A stretch of 64,000 bases of DNA. Origin: Axinella damicornis. Taxonomy: Eukaryota; Porifera; Demospongiae; Axinellida; Axinellidae. The notes beneath the pieces were generated by a model that had not been told where the DNA came from, searched no databases, and was given only the letters and a program-made list of their open reading frames with translations. Numbering within the stretch: position 1 is the first letter of the stretch; every line of letters begins with the position of its first letter. Location: NCBI GenBank assembly GCA_963931865.1, contig OZ007509.1, positions 14,468,048-14,532,047 of the forward strand, given 5' to 3'. Both the position numbers and the translations under genes were made by a program. Shown here piece by piece: positions 39,601 through 49,407 of this stretch.

Positions 39601-42600
39601 TTTATCTTGCAGGGAGAGCTGTTGACATATATGCCAAGTTTGATGTGATTGTAAGTTGTGCTTTATTGCTTGCTTTACAAATTGGATATCATATGCCTTC
39701 AGAGCAATTTAACTACATGTATAAATCTTGGGTCACGATATCAGTGGTAAAGCTAGTTGCCTGGTCCATTAGCGTGAGACTCTGAATTGGGGATCTATTT
39801 CTCACAATGTTCATATGTACGTACGTGTTGGGTTACCCTTAGGAATGTTGATCGCACTTCGGAATGTTTCTGGCCAGCCACTCAAATTCCACAAGGAAGG
39901 CGTGAGATTTTCAAGCTTGGAGATCGGGGGACGAGTGCATGAGGCCTTTCAGGGCTTTGCGGAGCCAGACGCATGCAGCGCAAGGCACAATGCAGATACA
40001 TATTCCTAGCATAACTGTAACTCTGTCTTCAACTGGCACAGAATTTGGCAGCTGAGAGAACTTATGGAAATCTTGACGTCAGCCTCAGAGATGCACTGCA
40101 TCACAGAGCAGAGGTCAGAGTTGTGGTGTGTGTACCAAGCAATACCTGCTTATGGCTTCAAACACTCTGAATTCTGGCGTTTGCAGGGTTTTGAAGGAGT
40201 GCACACCTGTCTCCCCTCTGAGTCTCTCCACACTATTGTCAAGAGAATCGTCACTGCAAAGGTACGTAATGAAAGTAGTACATACATGTACAGAGAGAGG
40301 TAAGGATGGGCAAATATTAGAATAGTTTGGTTGCTGTTAAGATGATGTTTCTGGAAATGGCAGAGTTAGAAGACTTCAGTCCTTGATCGAGAATAGCTTG
40401 GGGCGATAGTTGAACCAGTGCTCAGAATATCAAAATGACATGCTTATTACCTGACCTATCCCAAATCTTTACCAGTGAATGTAGAACATTGTGGGGTGAG
40501 AGGTAGCAACACACAAGAGGTGCAGTGCAGCAGCACCGGTGTGCATGCAGTACGTGTGGCCAAGCCAGCATCATTCCTTAGGCATTGAACTGAGAGAGTG
40601 AATAACCTAGACTCTGGACTCTGAACTCTGGACTCCGGACTCTCAACCAATATAGGACTCAATAAGCCCCATTGACGTCTATAGGCGTCATTTAGACCCT
40701 ATGCACTTGTAGGGCTTCCCGTCAGTCCAAAAAGCGACCAAAAAAGCTTCAGAGGGCCCAGGGACGACTTTGAGGGACGAACTGAAAAATTTGGTCAGAT
40801 TTTGGCGCACCTCCCCCACTAAACGTACAAGCGGGGGGGTATCGAAAGGGGGGGCGGCAGCCCCCCCTTCGCATGTCGTGGGCGTTTTTAAAACATTTGA
40901 ATGAGATTCATTGACCCGAGAATTTTTGATTCTAATGATATTCATAGACCCCACCCAGGGCCTCAAGAAAACATGCAAATTGGTGGTGTAAGGTGGGCCA
41001 TCACTCAGATCTGGCCCAAGTTTAGGGAAATGCTGGGCGAAAATCCGGCTGATATCCACCTTTGACCTCCGATTGCTGGGCTTGTGGGGGGTCATGAATA
41101 TCATTAACGGTATTGCCAGAGGGGTCTCTCCATGCGTGCGGGCCCCACCAAGTTTGGCCGCTGAGGGGCGAATGCTGTGGGAGAGGAGTACCTACGAAAG
41201 TGGTGTGCGCTGAATGCATGAAAATGTGTTGTCTTGGTGGGAAGAATTCGGTGGTTAAAGGGTTAAGCTACCAACACCTACCATATGCAATTGTTTGAGG
41301 CAACAGCAGTCCCTAGCTGTCCTTTTCTCGGAACGTCACAACATGAACCACAGTTGATCGGTATATAGTGAGGCAGTGGAAGTATGCCACCCTAGCAGTG
41401 TGACAACATCGAAGATTCCAGTCAGTATACAGTGTAGTAGAAACCTTGGTACATTTGTAGCATGCAAATTCTGCAGCCTACAGATGATAAGTATTGCCAG
41501 CTGAAAGCATTTGCTGCTGATTACTATACTGCAGTAAAGATTTTCCCTTTGTAACCAGAGTGGCAAGGTACTGACGTGATGTCATGTGATGGTACTATGA
41601 GGAGACTGGAGTGCAACAATTGAAGTTGCTACAAGGGCTGGGGAATTTACTTTGGCCACAAATAGTTATGAGTACTGCAGTTCACATGACAAGGATCTTC
41701 GCTAAGGAAACAATGTCCTTTCTGCTTATCATCAACGGGCATCATTAGAGTAAGATTCAGTTTAGCATGTGTGCATGTGCATGTGTTTGTGAGTAACAGA
41801 AGTGGGATGTTGATGTTTGGGGGGTGGGACTAGACTAGTGATGCACGTAGCCTCGGAAGCATGCACACCTTGACTTGACCTCGATCTCGCTTTAATGTGG
41901 GAACCTGTGCACTAACTAGTGCTCTTGGCCAGAAATGCTATCGCACAAGACTGTCGGTGAGTCAGAGTAAATGAGCTAGGCTGGACCCGCCCATACGCTG
42001 CAGTGAGGGATGAGAGCTCGCAAGACTGCTGAACAGAGAACAGTTGTGTGCCGTGTTAATGCGTATGCCATGAGAGGGATGGTAGCTTGCCCGGCTTCTT
42101 CACAAGCAGGGAGCTGCCAAGCGTTGGACTCGTGGGGAGCAGCAGCCGAAGTGAGCAAAGCTACTTATAGCACTTATCTGTGGTCTAAGGAGTGGCTAAA
42201 GCACTGGAATGTGAACCCGGAGGTCCCAGCTTCTAGCCCCTCAGGATGCATTCAGCACTACCCCAAAATTGTGAAGATGGGTTACCATCATGTCCTTCGG
42301 AAGCAACATTATGCCATCGATTCACCGATTTACATAGGCTCTTACCTTCTCCATGCACTCTTTACCCACCATGTGGTAAACCCCTTAAATGAAAACATCA
42401 AACCGGTATGCTCATGACTACTGATCACTTGAAATCACAATTTTAGTCCATTGTCTGATCAGTCCATTGTCTGATCAGTCCATTATTGAGTCCAGAGTCC
42501 AGTCCACAGTCCAGTACACAGACCAGAGTCCAGGTTTTGTACTGTCCCCATTCCACACTACGACGATAAGAAGGCTGTGAAAAGTGTGACACGTGAAAGT

Positions 42601-43410
42601 AAGCCAAGTTCACTTGGCAGCAACAATCGGCGAGTATAAATGTATACTGGCAACCAGGTGGCTATTCGTCATTTTTGGAACAGAGGCCCAGATGTCAGCC
42701 TTGTAGAAGTGGTACTCTCTCACCATTGTGCATTGCCTCTTCCAAAAATGACGTCATTGACAATTTCGCACATGTAATGCTAGGGGCATGCCATGGCATG
42801 CGAAAACAAACATTTCTTCTGAAGGCATTTCAGCCGTTTATGCGAAAACTTGCACCCACCAACTACATGGTATGTGCTTGCAGAGTGCAGCACATGTGAG
42901 ATGACTGACTAGCACAGCCGACCATAATGCACCTACGGGCAATACTGGACATTGAACACACTAGTGTATGGGGCCTGCTTAACACTCGCCCAAATAGCTA
43001 GTGGCAAAGAATGGACTTGCAAAAGTAACGTTTTATATGTAGCTAGGTACAGTAGTAGTTCTGTTTAGCGTATATATGTCATGCAGGACTCCCGGGTAGA
43101 CCAGCGTTATGCTGATGGGACATTCCTGTTGAAAATATCTATCTGTCTGTCTATCTTTCTATCTATCTATATACCTAGCTAGCTAGCTAGCTACATGTAT
43201 CTGTCTATCTGTTGTGTCAGCTCATACTTCTTGGTTGCAAGTTGCAATCCCCAACACTTATCCCACAGCAATCGCTTGACATCATTTGTTATCGCCTAAC
43301 CCTACCAGGTTCACCGTCTGGTTGTCGTGGATGAACACCACCATGTGGTGGGCGTTGTCTCTCTCTCGGACATACTGAAGTTCCTAGTTCTCACGCCACA
43401 TTCGAAATAA
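32650..43410 (+). CDS. PRKAG: AMP-activated protein kinase gamma subunit (CBS1 exons missing at assembly gap)
   Basis: Exons: 32650-33411 (ATG at 32665), 35674-35780, 36700-36826, 38696-38776, 39345-39429, 39613-39650, 40042-40113, 40187-40261, 43309-43410 (stop TAA). Splice phases agree. Gamma binds AMP/ADP/ATP and regulates the AMPK kinase. The first exon is a Ser/Thr-rich extension of about 249 residues, as in long gamma isoforms. [13 protein letters not shown] is the linker before CBS2. CBS2 has [15 protein letters not shown] and [13 protein letters not shown]3 has [17 protein letters not shown] and [12 protein letters not shown]4 has [20 protein letters not shown], keeping the His-Arg pair that contacts nucleotide and the SDIL aspartate. 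No exon for CBS1 is visible between 33411 and 35674, where the 200-base gap lies. The joining of the first exon to this gene is inferred. Confidence 0.88.
33527..33580. repeat. Poly-G tract, 54 bases
   Basis: Uninterrupted G run inside the AMPK gamma intron; its length is likely unreliable. The complementary frames are artefacts of the homopolymer. Confidence 0.9.
34376..34575. other. Assembly gap, exactly 200 N
   Basis: A run of 200 N. The round size suggests a placeholder, so the true missing length is unknown. CT-rich sequence borders its left side, a common cause of assembly breaks. Confidence 0.99.
35446..35583. mobile_element. Palindromic element, TTAGACACTGAGACC termini
   Basis: Arms TTAGACACTGAGACCAATGG and CCCTTGGTCTCAGTGTCTAA, with GATTTAGAAACCCTCGGG paired to CCCTCGGGTTTCTAAATC, form a long hairpin with a short central loop. 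No target duplication was found. Confidence 0.7.
35781..36084. repeat. (GT)n tract starting at a splice donor
   Basis: About 300 bp of GT dinucleotide with TATGCAT interruptions, beginning within the donor of the exon ending at 35780. Confidence 0.97.
36326..36691. repeat. (CA)n tract ending at a splice acceptor
   Basis: About 365 bp of CA dinucleotide with CG, TA and AA variants, ending nine bases before the AMPK gamma exon at 36700. It is complementary to the GT tract at the other end of the same intron. Confidence 0.97.
37094..38361. mobile_element. Foldback-like element with palindromic TTTTGCGTA/TACGCAAAA repeats in its arms
   Basis: The left arm (37094-37230) begins TTTCCCATATATATAGGG and holds three copies of a unit with TTTTGCGT, GGGGTACGCAAAA and a TATATA spacer. 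The right arm (about 38065-38361) carries about five inverted copies and ends CCCTATATATATGGGAA. The interior has a (CTT)n run at 37680-37730 and a hairpin at 37788-37862. No transposase and no clear target duplication. It lies between the AMPK gamma exons at 36826 and 38696. Confidence 0.75.
38820..39343. repeat. CT-rich tract reaching a splice acceptor
   Basis: About 520 bp of pure pyrimidine-rich sequence (CTCCCC, CCCTCTC repeats, a C run at 39235-39253) that ends in the acceptor of the AMPK gamma exon at 39345. Confidence 0.95.
40262..43308. other. Last intron of AMPK gamma
   Basis: 3.0 kb. It contains no recognised coding exon. 40690-41104 holds a 138-codon minus-strand open frame with no recognised domain and G/C-run-rich sequence; 42445-42540 has short tandem TCCATTGTCTGATCAG and GTCCAGAGTCC units; 43140-43210 has CTAT/CTAG-type simple repeats. 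Confidence 0.55.
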
Positions 43411-43897
43411 GAAGTAGTGTCTAGTTCTGTATATGCACAACACAATCTGGAGCACTAGTGTGTAGTAAACTTGTTTCATTTTTGTAGCCATGAAATTGTT
43501 TACAAATTATTGTCTTCAATGTTGTATATTTTTTCTATGACATTTGCAAATTTCACACAATATAATTATAGCTGTACAACTATATTGCCCCCCAGCCGTC
43601 GAACATTTGAATCCTTCACTTGCATGCTCTATTCGCTAATTGTTGAGATTACCGTCACATGCCTATCTCGTGTTTTTGATTAGTAGGCCATGTTTCTATT
43701 TAACAATCAAGCGAATCAGAAATGGGTGTTTCCTCATTGGGCCGGAAGTGCAAGGAGGTTAATCGAGTACAAAAATAAACAAATTACGTAACGATAGCCA
43801 AAGCGGCGCGCGGCTACTTTATCGCTAGCTATAAAGCGATCGACACGTTGATTTTCTCTGGATCGCAACACTGCGCAAACACCTATCAGCTGAAGAT

Positions 43898-45222
43898 ATG
43901 TCTTACGAACCCACGAAGACCCCCCATGACTTCTCCCAAGGCGGAGTAGAGCTCCATCCTACTCAGCCGCAGGTGCAGCCCGCTTATCCCACGTACCCTG
44001 GAAGCTACCAGTACACGCCGGTTGACAATACTAATGCTGCTCCCGCCACGACGGGCTCGGAAGTGAAAGAGGAGAAGGGGGAGGAGGAAAAAGAATATGA
44101 GGCGGGAAGTATTCCAGTGGAACACCTTAATGTAAGGACAGTTAGTGGGCGTATTAGACCACATTTGTGTAGTGTACCTTGCAAAGAAAGCAGAATTGCC
44201 CGTAAAACCAGTTGCAAAACTGGTGAAGAACGCAATCCTTGAGATAGCAAACTGTCCCTTGTGACAGTCAGCTATTGGCAGATGAATGCACTACAGTTAT
44301 TTTGGCATGGGCATATTATATCATCGGAAAACATGCACTCCACACGGCTGGGTAGGACAACCTCTGCAATTCTTTTACTACCCTTATTTTATCTGTAGTC
44401 AATATGTGTTAGATTATGCGCCCACATTTGTATCATGTGATAGACAAACTAGCCGCTCTCAAATTAAGCAGAGGCCAGGGTAGTCTCGGTCCCAGACCCA
44501 AACCAACCCCAGCGTGGATCGCATCTTGTATCACGCGCGGGGTGATACTAGATGTGATCCGTGCTGGGGTGGGTTTGGATCTGGGGCCGAGACTAAGGCC
44601 AGGGCGACCTTTTAGGACTCTTTTTCGGTCATTTGGATAATTATATATGCGTACACCCCACCATGCAATCGATGAGTACCAAACTACAAACTCGTGTTAA
44701 TATGAACCTGGGAAAGGATCGAATTCATTGGTAGCTGATACTCTGGTGATACTTGAGTAGCCGCCCACATATAACTGCTGCATTTTTTGAGTATGCATAC
44801 CAAACCAGGATTGTCACACAATGTACTTGTTGCTTGTTCTGCAGCTGGAGTTTGACGCGTGCTTTCACGAGCACAAGAGCACCAAAACATGGCCCCAGCT
44901 CTACCAGCTCACTGGCCTAATGTACAAGTACACCAAGCTGATCGTCTACCACTTCTTTGTTATTCTCATCGGCCTTATCCTGGCGTTTATTTGGGCAGTA
45001 ATCAACGGGATCATGGCCTTTATTCACGTGTGGATATGGGGGCCAGCCCTGAAGCTCAGTCTACTCTGGATCTATGCTGTCATTCCGCTTGTTACTGAAC
45101 CACTTCGTGCAATCTTCACACCACTGGTTGATGTCCAAGCTCGTGTCTTCAGGCAAATTCGCGTGCAGGCCAACTTAACTGGCCCACTTGCAGAGAAACT
45201 TGCTCAAAGCACAGCGGTATAG
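43898..45222 (+). CDS. CAV: Caveolin, copy A, complete two-exon gene (203 residues)
   Basis: Exon 1 is 43898-44131 (78 codons, AAT|GTAAGG), exon 2 is 44845-45222 (CTGCAG|CTGGAG, stop TAG); phase 0. Caveolins oligomerise into membrane discs and shape caveolae. The N-terminal 78 residues are disordered, Pro/Tyr-rich (YPTYPGSYQYTP), then acidic. Exon 2 holds the conserved part: FDACFHEHKSTKTWPQLYQL, YTKLIVYHFFVILIGLILAF, a long hydrophobic hairpin region, then MAFIHVWIWGPALK, corresponding to the vertebrate motif around FLHIWAVVPCIK, and a beta-strand-like tail VDVQARVFRQIRVQ. The vertebrate FEDVIAEP signature is not conserved. The start has an adenine at -3. It lies 0.5 kb downstream of AMPK gamma in the same direction and is duplicated at 47614. 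The intron carries a MITE (44481-44595). Confidence 0.87.
44481..44595. mobile_element. TAGTCTCG-family MITE, 115 bp, in the caveolin A intron
   Basis: Left end TAGTCTCGGTCCCAGACCC; right end is its complement with small changes (CTGGGGCCGAGACTA). AGGCCAGGG is duplicated exactly at 44472-44480 and 44596-44604 (9 bp). Confidence 0.88.
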
Positions 45223-45374
45223 TAACTGGTGCATGGATTGTGTTCCAGTTGGGTTGTTTGCATTGGTAGAACGTTTTTCGATCTTTGTAAAACAATACAT
45301 GATAAAATTGATTTTATAACCCTTAAACTTAAACATGATAAAGTTGATTTTATAACCCTTGTTGTGTGTGTGTG

Positions 45375-45437
45375 TTTGTGTGGTGGTGGTGGTGGTGGTG
45401 GTGGTGGTGGGGGGGGGGGGGGGGGGGGGGGGGGGGG
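45375..45437. repeat. (TGG)n then poly-G
   Basis: GGT trinucleotides run into a G homopolymer in the 3' flank of caveolin A. Confidence 0.9.
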
Positions 45438-45924
45438 TGCAGCTACTTATATAGATAGCTGTGCGCTTCGGTATTCACATATACTGCACTTTCACTGAAA
45501 AGTGGGCCGGGGTGCATGGAGCACTTGTTCCCCCTATGAATCCACCACCTGTGATTATGGTTCAATTTCAGTGGATATATGCATGTGTAGGGAGAGAAGA
45601 TTCGAAGTGACAAACCACTGGAAGTATTATATCAAACTATAATGAGGGTTTGGAGTTCGAGATTAGAGGTCATCACCTGCTGCTGCAATGATGATGTCAT
45701 CGGGAAAAAATTCGAAAACTTGTATATATAGCACATTGGAAGTGAGTAAATTAAAGGCCACGACTACGTACCAATCTCCAGGAATTGAATGTGAATGAAA
45801 TTCATGAAAGTTTTCTCCCACGAAATAAACCCTCTATATATATTATACAGCTAGTATTCCCAACCAATTCCTTAGCCTCATTCCCAGGCCCTTGCCTATA
45901 GCTTTTCGTTGCTAACTGTACCAG

Positions 45925-46018
45925 GTACACCATCTAGTTGTTGTAGATGAACACCACCATGTGGTGTGCATTGTCGGACATTCTGAAGTTCCTAGTTCTC
46001 ACGCCGCATTCAAAATAA
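45925..46018 (+). pseudogene. Frameshifted duplicate of the last AMPK gamma exon
   Basis: GTACACCATCTAGTTGTTGT through CGCATTCAAAATAA aligns across the whole exon 43309-43410, including the CAG acceptor and the stop. The parent has TCTCTCTCTC before GGACAT; this copy has one TC, an 8-bp deletion that shifts the frame after [11 protein letters not shown] truncated TAGCCTCAT-type MITE fragment ends just upstream. No other AMPK gamma exon is nearby, so this is the edge of the duplicated block that also copied caveolin. Confidence 0.9.
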
Positions 46019-46310
46019 GAGGCAGCTAGTACCATTGTAGATGTATTCACAACTCGAGGAATAAAAATTGAGAAAAACCTGGTAGCCTCATTCCCAGGAC
46101 CTTGCCATTTTCATTTTCGGTTGCATGAAGAATGCTGAGTCACCCAAAAGGTGGTTAACTAAGTAACCCCTTTCAATTAGATGCAATCTCTACCCTAGTG
46201 TTGCAACCTGAAGCTGAACAGCAGAACATAACATTGCACATTGAACAGTATTGTATAAACATGTCCCTGATTCCTGTTATCTCTGATCTGGAGTTTACTC
46301 TGTTATAAAA

Positions 46311-47091
46311 GGTTGCATGTAAAACGCGGAACGTGGAATGGAATGGAACGTGGAATGGAACATGGAATGGAACGTGGAACGGATGTAAAATGTCGTAATG
46401 AGTCCAATAAGCGTATTAATTAAGGTGGGCGTTAATTGGAGCTGCCGCGAGTGAAGTCTCGCACAGTCGAGTCATGGTGACAATCATATCGCGAGAGAGA
46501 GCTCAGTCTAGGCGCTTGGCCACGCGAGACTACCGGCAGGTTATATGCCCTGGATGTGAGAAGTTCACAGTAGACAGCAAGATGTTAGCCTGACATGACT
46601 ATGCCATCCGAGTGAAGCAGGGCTATAATTACGGTCTTCGGGCCAGCATAGCAGCACAGCTAGGTCTATAGCACTAGCACAGTACACGTTCATACAGCTT
46701 ACACTAGTGATCCTGCTCGCGCTTTAATATTCGTCAGAAGACAATAGCCCTGCTTCACTTCGCTGATCGGTCAACTGCATGTTAACATTCATGACATTCT
46801 CCATCCAGGCCCAGGGCATAACAACCTGTAGTGACAGGTAGTCTCGCGTAGCCGGCCAGGTTGTCACTCGCGCGACGATTGTCATCAGCCACCATCTCCC
46901 TTGACTCGACTCTTTCACCGTCTATGCCGACTACTGCATGCGCAGGCTTGCTCGCGCCAGCCCCAATTAACGCCCACCTTAATTAACACGCTTATTAGGC
47001 TTATTAGGACATTTTACATCCGTTCCACGTTCCATTCCACGTTCCATTCCACGTTCCATTCCATTCCACGTTCCGCGTTTTACACGCAACC
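46311..47091. mobile_element. Foldback element with GGAACGTGGAATGGAA minisatellite arms
   Basis: The left end GGTTGCATGTAAAACGCGGA is inverted at the right end (GCGTTTTACACGCAACC). Next to each end lie four to six copies of GGAACGTGGAAT-type units in opposite orientation, then inverted TTAATTAAGGTGGGCGTTAA and further inverted blocks around GCGAGACTACC and GCCCTGG. Flanks GTTATAAAA and GTAATAAAA suggest an imperfect 9-bp target duplication. No coding region is recognised. It sits between the two caveolin copies, so it inserted after or near the duplication. Confidence 0.78.
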
Positions 47092-47634
47092 GTAATAAAA
47101 GGCTCAGTTCTTTGTGCACAGGACGGTTCAGGAACATATTCTGCCATCCGCCTTTGTCACTTGTCCAGCTGTGCACAGCCGTGCGGAATAGTACCCTAAA
47201 CTAGTCTATGAAAATGTCAATGCAAACAAGAATGGAAGTGACAAGGTAGCTAGAATACAGCATGCAGTTTGGCCAATCCTCAGCCACTGGGTGGTGACAT
47301 GCTCTATAGTAAATATAAACTGGGAATGGCAATCAATCCTGTCATGTGCTTTCGGCCCGGCATGTAATAATAATTGCGCAAATCAGAAATAGCCTGATCG
47401 TTCCCAGGCCTTCTCACCACAAACGCTTGGGTGAGAAAGGCCTGCTAATCAGAAATGGGTGTTTGCTGACTATAGGCCGGAAGTGCAAAGAAGCTAATCG
47501 AACTACGTACGAGTAAAGCGTGAGCGAGAGCGCAGTTCGTTTCATAAGCGTAGTAGTCAGTGCGTTGATTTTCTTTGGATCGCAGCACTGCGCAAACATC
47601 TATCTGCTGAAAAATGTCCTACGAACTCACGAAG

Positions 47635-47744
47635 TAGCCTCGTTCCCAGTCCCACGCCCAGCTTTTCGTCGCTGCTTAGTACGGCCCCGCTTTACCGTAC
47701 TAAGCAGCGACGAAAAGCTGGGCGTGGGACTGGGTACGAGGCTA
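47635..47744. mobile_element. Near-perfect 110-bp palindromic MITE inside the caveolin B start exon
   Basis: Two 50-bp arms (TAGCCTCGTTCCCAGTCCCA ... CGTCGCTGCTTAGTACGG) with a single mismatch flank a 10-bp loop. CTCACGAAG is duplicated at 47626-47634 and 47745-47753 (9 bp). The near-identity of the arms implies a recent insertion. Confidence 0.95.
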
Positions 47745-48250
47745 CTCACGAAGACCCCCCAGGATTTCTCCCAAGGCGGAGTAGAGCTCCAGCCTCCCGC
47801 TCAGCCGCAGGTGCAGACCGCTTATCCCACGTACCCTGGAAGCTACCAGTACACGCCGGTTAACAATACTAATGCTGCTCCTGCCACGACAGGCTCAGAA
47901 ATAAAAGAGGAGAAGGGGGAGGAGGGAGAGGGTGAATACGAGGCGGGAAGTATTCCAGTGAAGCACCTTAATGTAAGGACAGTGGGCGTAACCGCATGTT
48001 GTATTTTTTATATAGTGGGCGTGTATCATCTGCAAAACAGTAAAACTCCTCCAATACACGATCACAAAGCATCCCTACTTTGTGTCTGTATACCCGACAG
48101 TCACCACCAACTGTAGCCTGTATACGTGTATGCCCGAGCTACCGCCCACATGTGATAGACAACTATAGGCCTATAGCTACTCTCAAAGCAGAAGGCGCGG
48201 GTGGGTTTTATGGCTGGATTGCTTCTGATTTTGGACGTTTGGACGTACAC

Positions 48251-48320
48251 TAGTCTATCGAGCTAGACCAATTCTCTCGCTTTCCGGAAGTTGGGAGAAT
48301 TGGTCTAGTTCGATAGACTA
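48251..48320. mobile_element. Palindromic MITE, TAGTCTATCGA family, 70 bp
   Basis: TAGTCTATCGAGCTAGACCA pairs with TGGTCTAGTTCGATAGACTA, with AATTCTC/GAGAATT inside. GACGTACAC is duplicated exactly at 48242-48250 and 48321-48329 (9 bp). It lies in the caveolin B intron. Confidence 0.88.
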
Positions 48321-49302
48321 GACGTACACCCGATGAGTACTATTTGGTTACAACCTCATGTTAATTCCATGAACTTGCAAAGAACACAATACTACTATGA
48401 AAAGAATTACAAATATGTAATCAAGTAATAATCATAATCACTTGAGTTAGCCACCTTCTATGAATATGCATGACAGGCAGGATATAGTCACACAACACTC
48501 TGTTGTAACCAAATGCTTGTTAAAACTTTGCATTGTGAACCCTAATATCTTTCTTCTGCAGCTGGAGTTTGACGCATGCTTTCATGAGCACAAGAGCACC
48601 AAAACATGGCCCCAGCTCTACCAGCTCACTGGCCTAATGTACAAGTACACCAAGCTGATTGTTTACCACTTCCTTGTAGTTGTCATCGGCCTTTTTCTAG
48701 CGTTTATTTGGGCAATACTCAATGGGATCATGGCCTTTATTCACGTGTGGATATGGGGGCCAGTGCTGAAGCTCAGTCTGCTCTGGATCTATGCTGTCAT
48801 TCCGCTTGTCACTGAACCACTTCGTGCGATCTTCACACCACTGGTTGATGTCCAAGCTCGTATCTTCAGGCAAATTCGCGTGCAGGCCAACTTAACTGGC
48901 CCACTTGCAGAGAAACTTGCTCAAAGCAAAACTGCATAGTTGCATGGATTGTGATGCAGTTGGGTTGTTTGCATGGCTATGTATAATAATTATTATGGTA
49001 GACATTTTTTCCATCTTTTTGTAAATACATGATGAAAGTGATTTTATAGCCCTTATACATGTACTGTACCCTTAAGCTTATAGATTACTAATGACTGTAT
49101 CATCCAATTCAATTGGCTGCAATTCCTTATTAGTGAGCAGTTGACGAAGCATGCAAAACAATTGCATGGAGAAAGATTGGGGTTCAAGAGAAGTGTATGA
49201 GGTTAGCTGCACGCCTAAGTGAGCTGAGAAAGATCAGGGATAAAGACTGCATGGGCACATACCTATACAGCAGAACAGAAATGACCAACATTCCTGCATG
49301 AC

Positions 49303-49318
49303 CCCCCCCCCCCCCCCC
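49303..49318. repeat. Poly-C run
   Basis: 16 C bases in the convergent spacer between caveolin B and the RNA repair gene. Confidence 0.85.
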
Positions 49319-49407
49319 AAATTCCAATTTCATCGACTATGACCATGTAATGGTTCTAACAAGCACATGTAGCAGCATTAATTAAAATCAGCATGTGAAG
49401 TCTCAAT

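Larger units (their letters stand above)
47614..48939 (+). pseudogene. CAV: Caveolin, copy B, start exon broken by a MITE
   Basis: Exon 1 runs from ATG 47614 to 47972 with an insertion; exon 2 is 48562-48939 (stop TAG). The ancestral start MSYELTK runs straight into the MITE's own TAG at 47635; the 119-bp net insertion also shifts the frame. Downstream of it the frame is open and near-identical to copy A (DFSQGGVEL, YPTYPGSYQYTP, AGSIPV), and exon 2 differs at only about eleven of 125 positions, mostly conservative hydrophobic swaps (FFVILIG versus FLVVVIG). No in-frame ATG exists upstream in the open frame. So copy B was under protein-level constraint until a recent hit, unless a new start, an upstream exon or an insertion-free allele is used. 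Its promoter also resembles that of copy A (GAAATGGGTGTTT, GGCCGGAAGTGCAA). Confidence 0.82.

Noticed and set aside
40688..41104. 138-codon minus-strand frame
   Set aside because: No recognisable motif and G/C-run-driven composition; could be a repeat-derived frame, so not called a gene.
47520..47744. An upstream frame continuous with caveolin B exon 1 through the MITE
   Set aside because: It has no ATG (only a GTG), and the residues before DFSQGG come from the 5' flank and the transposon.
47634..47753. The MITE in caveolin B acting as a new intron (GT formed at the TSD/TIR junction, AG at the end of the second TSD)
   Set aside because: Removing 47634-47753 takes out 120 bases while 119 were added, so the caveolin frame is not restored; no other exact GT-AG pair was found.
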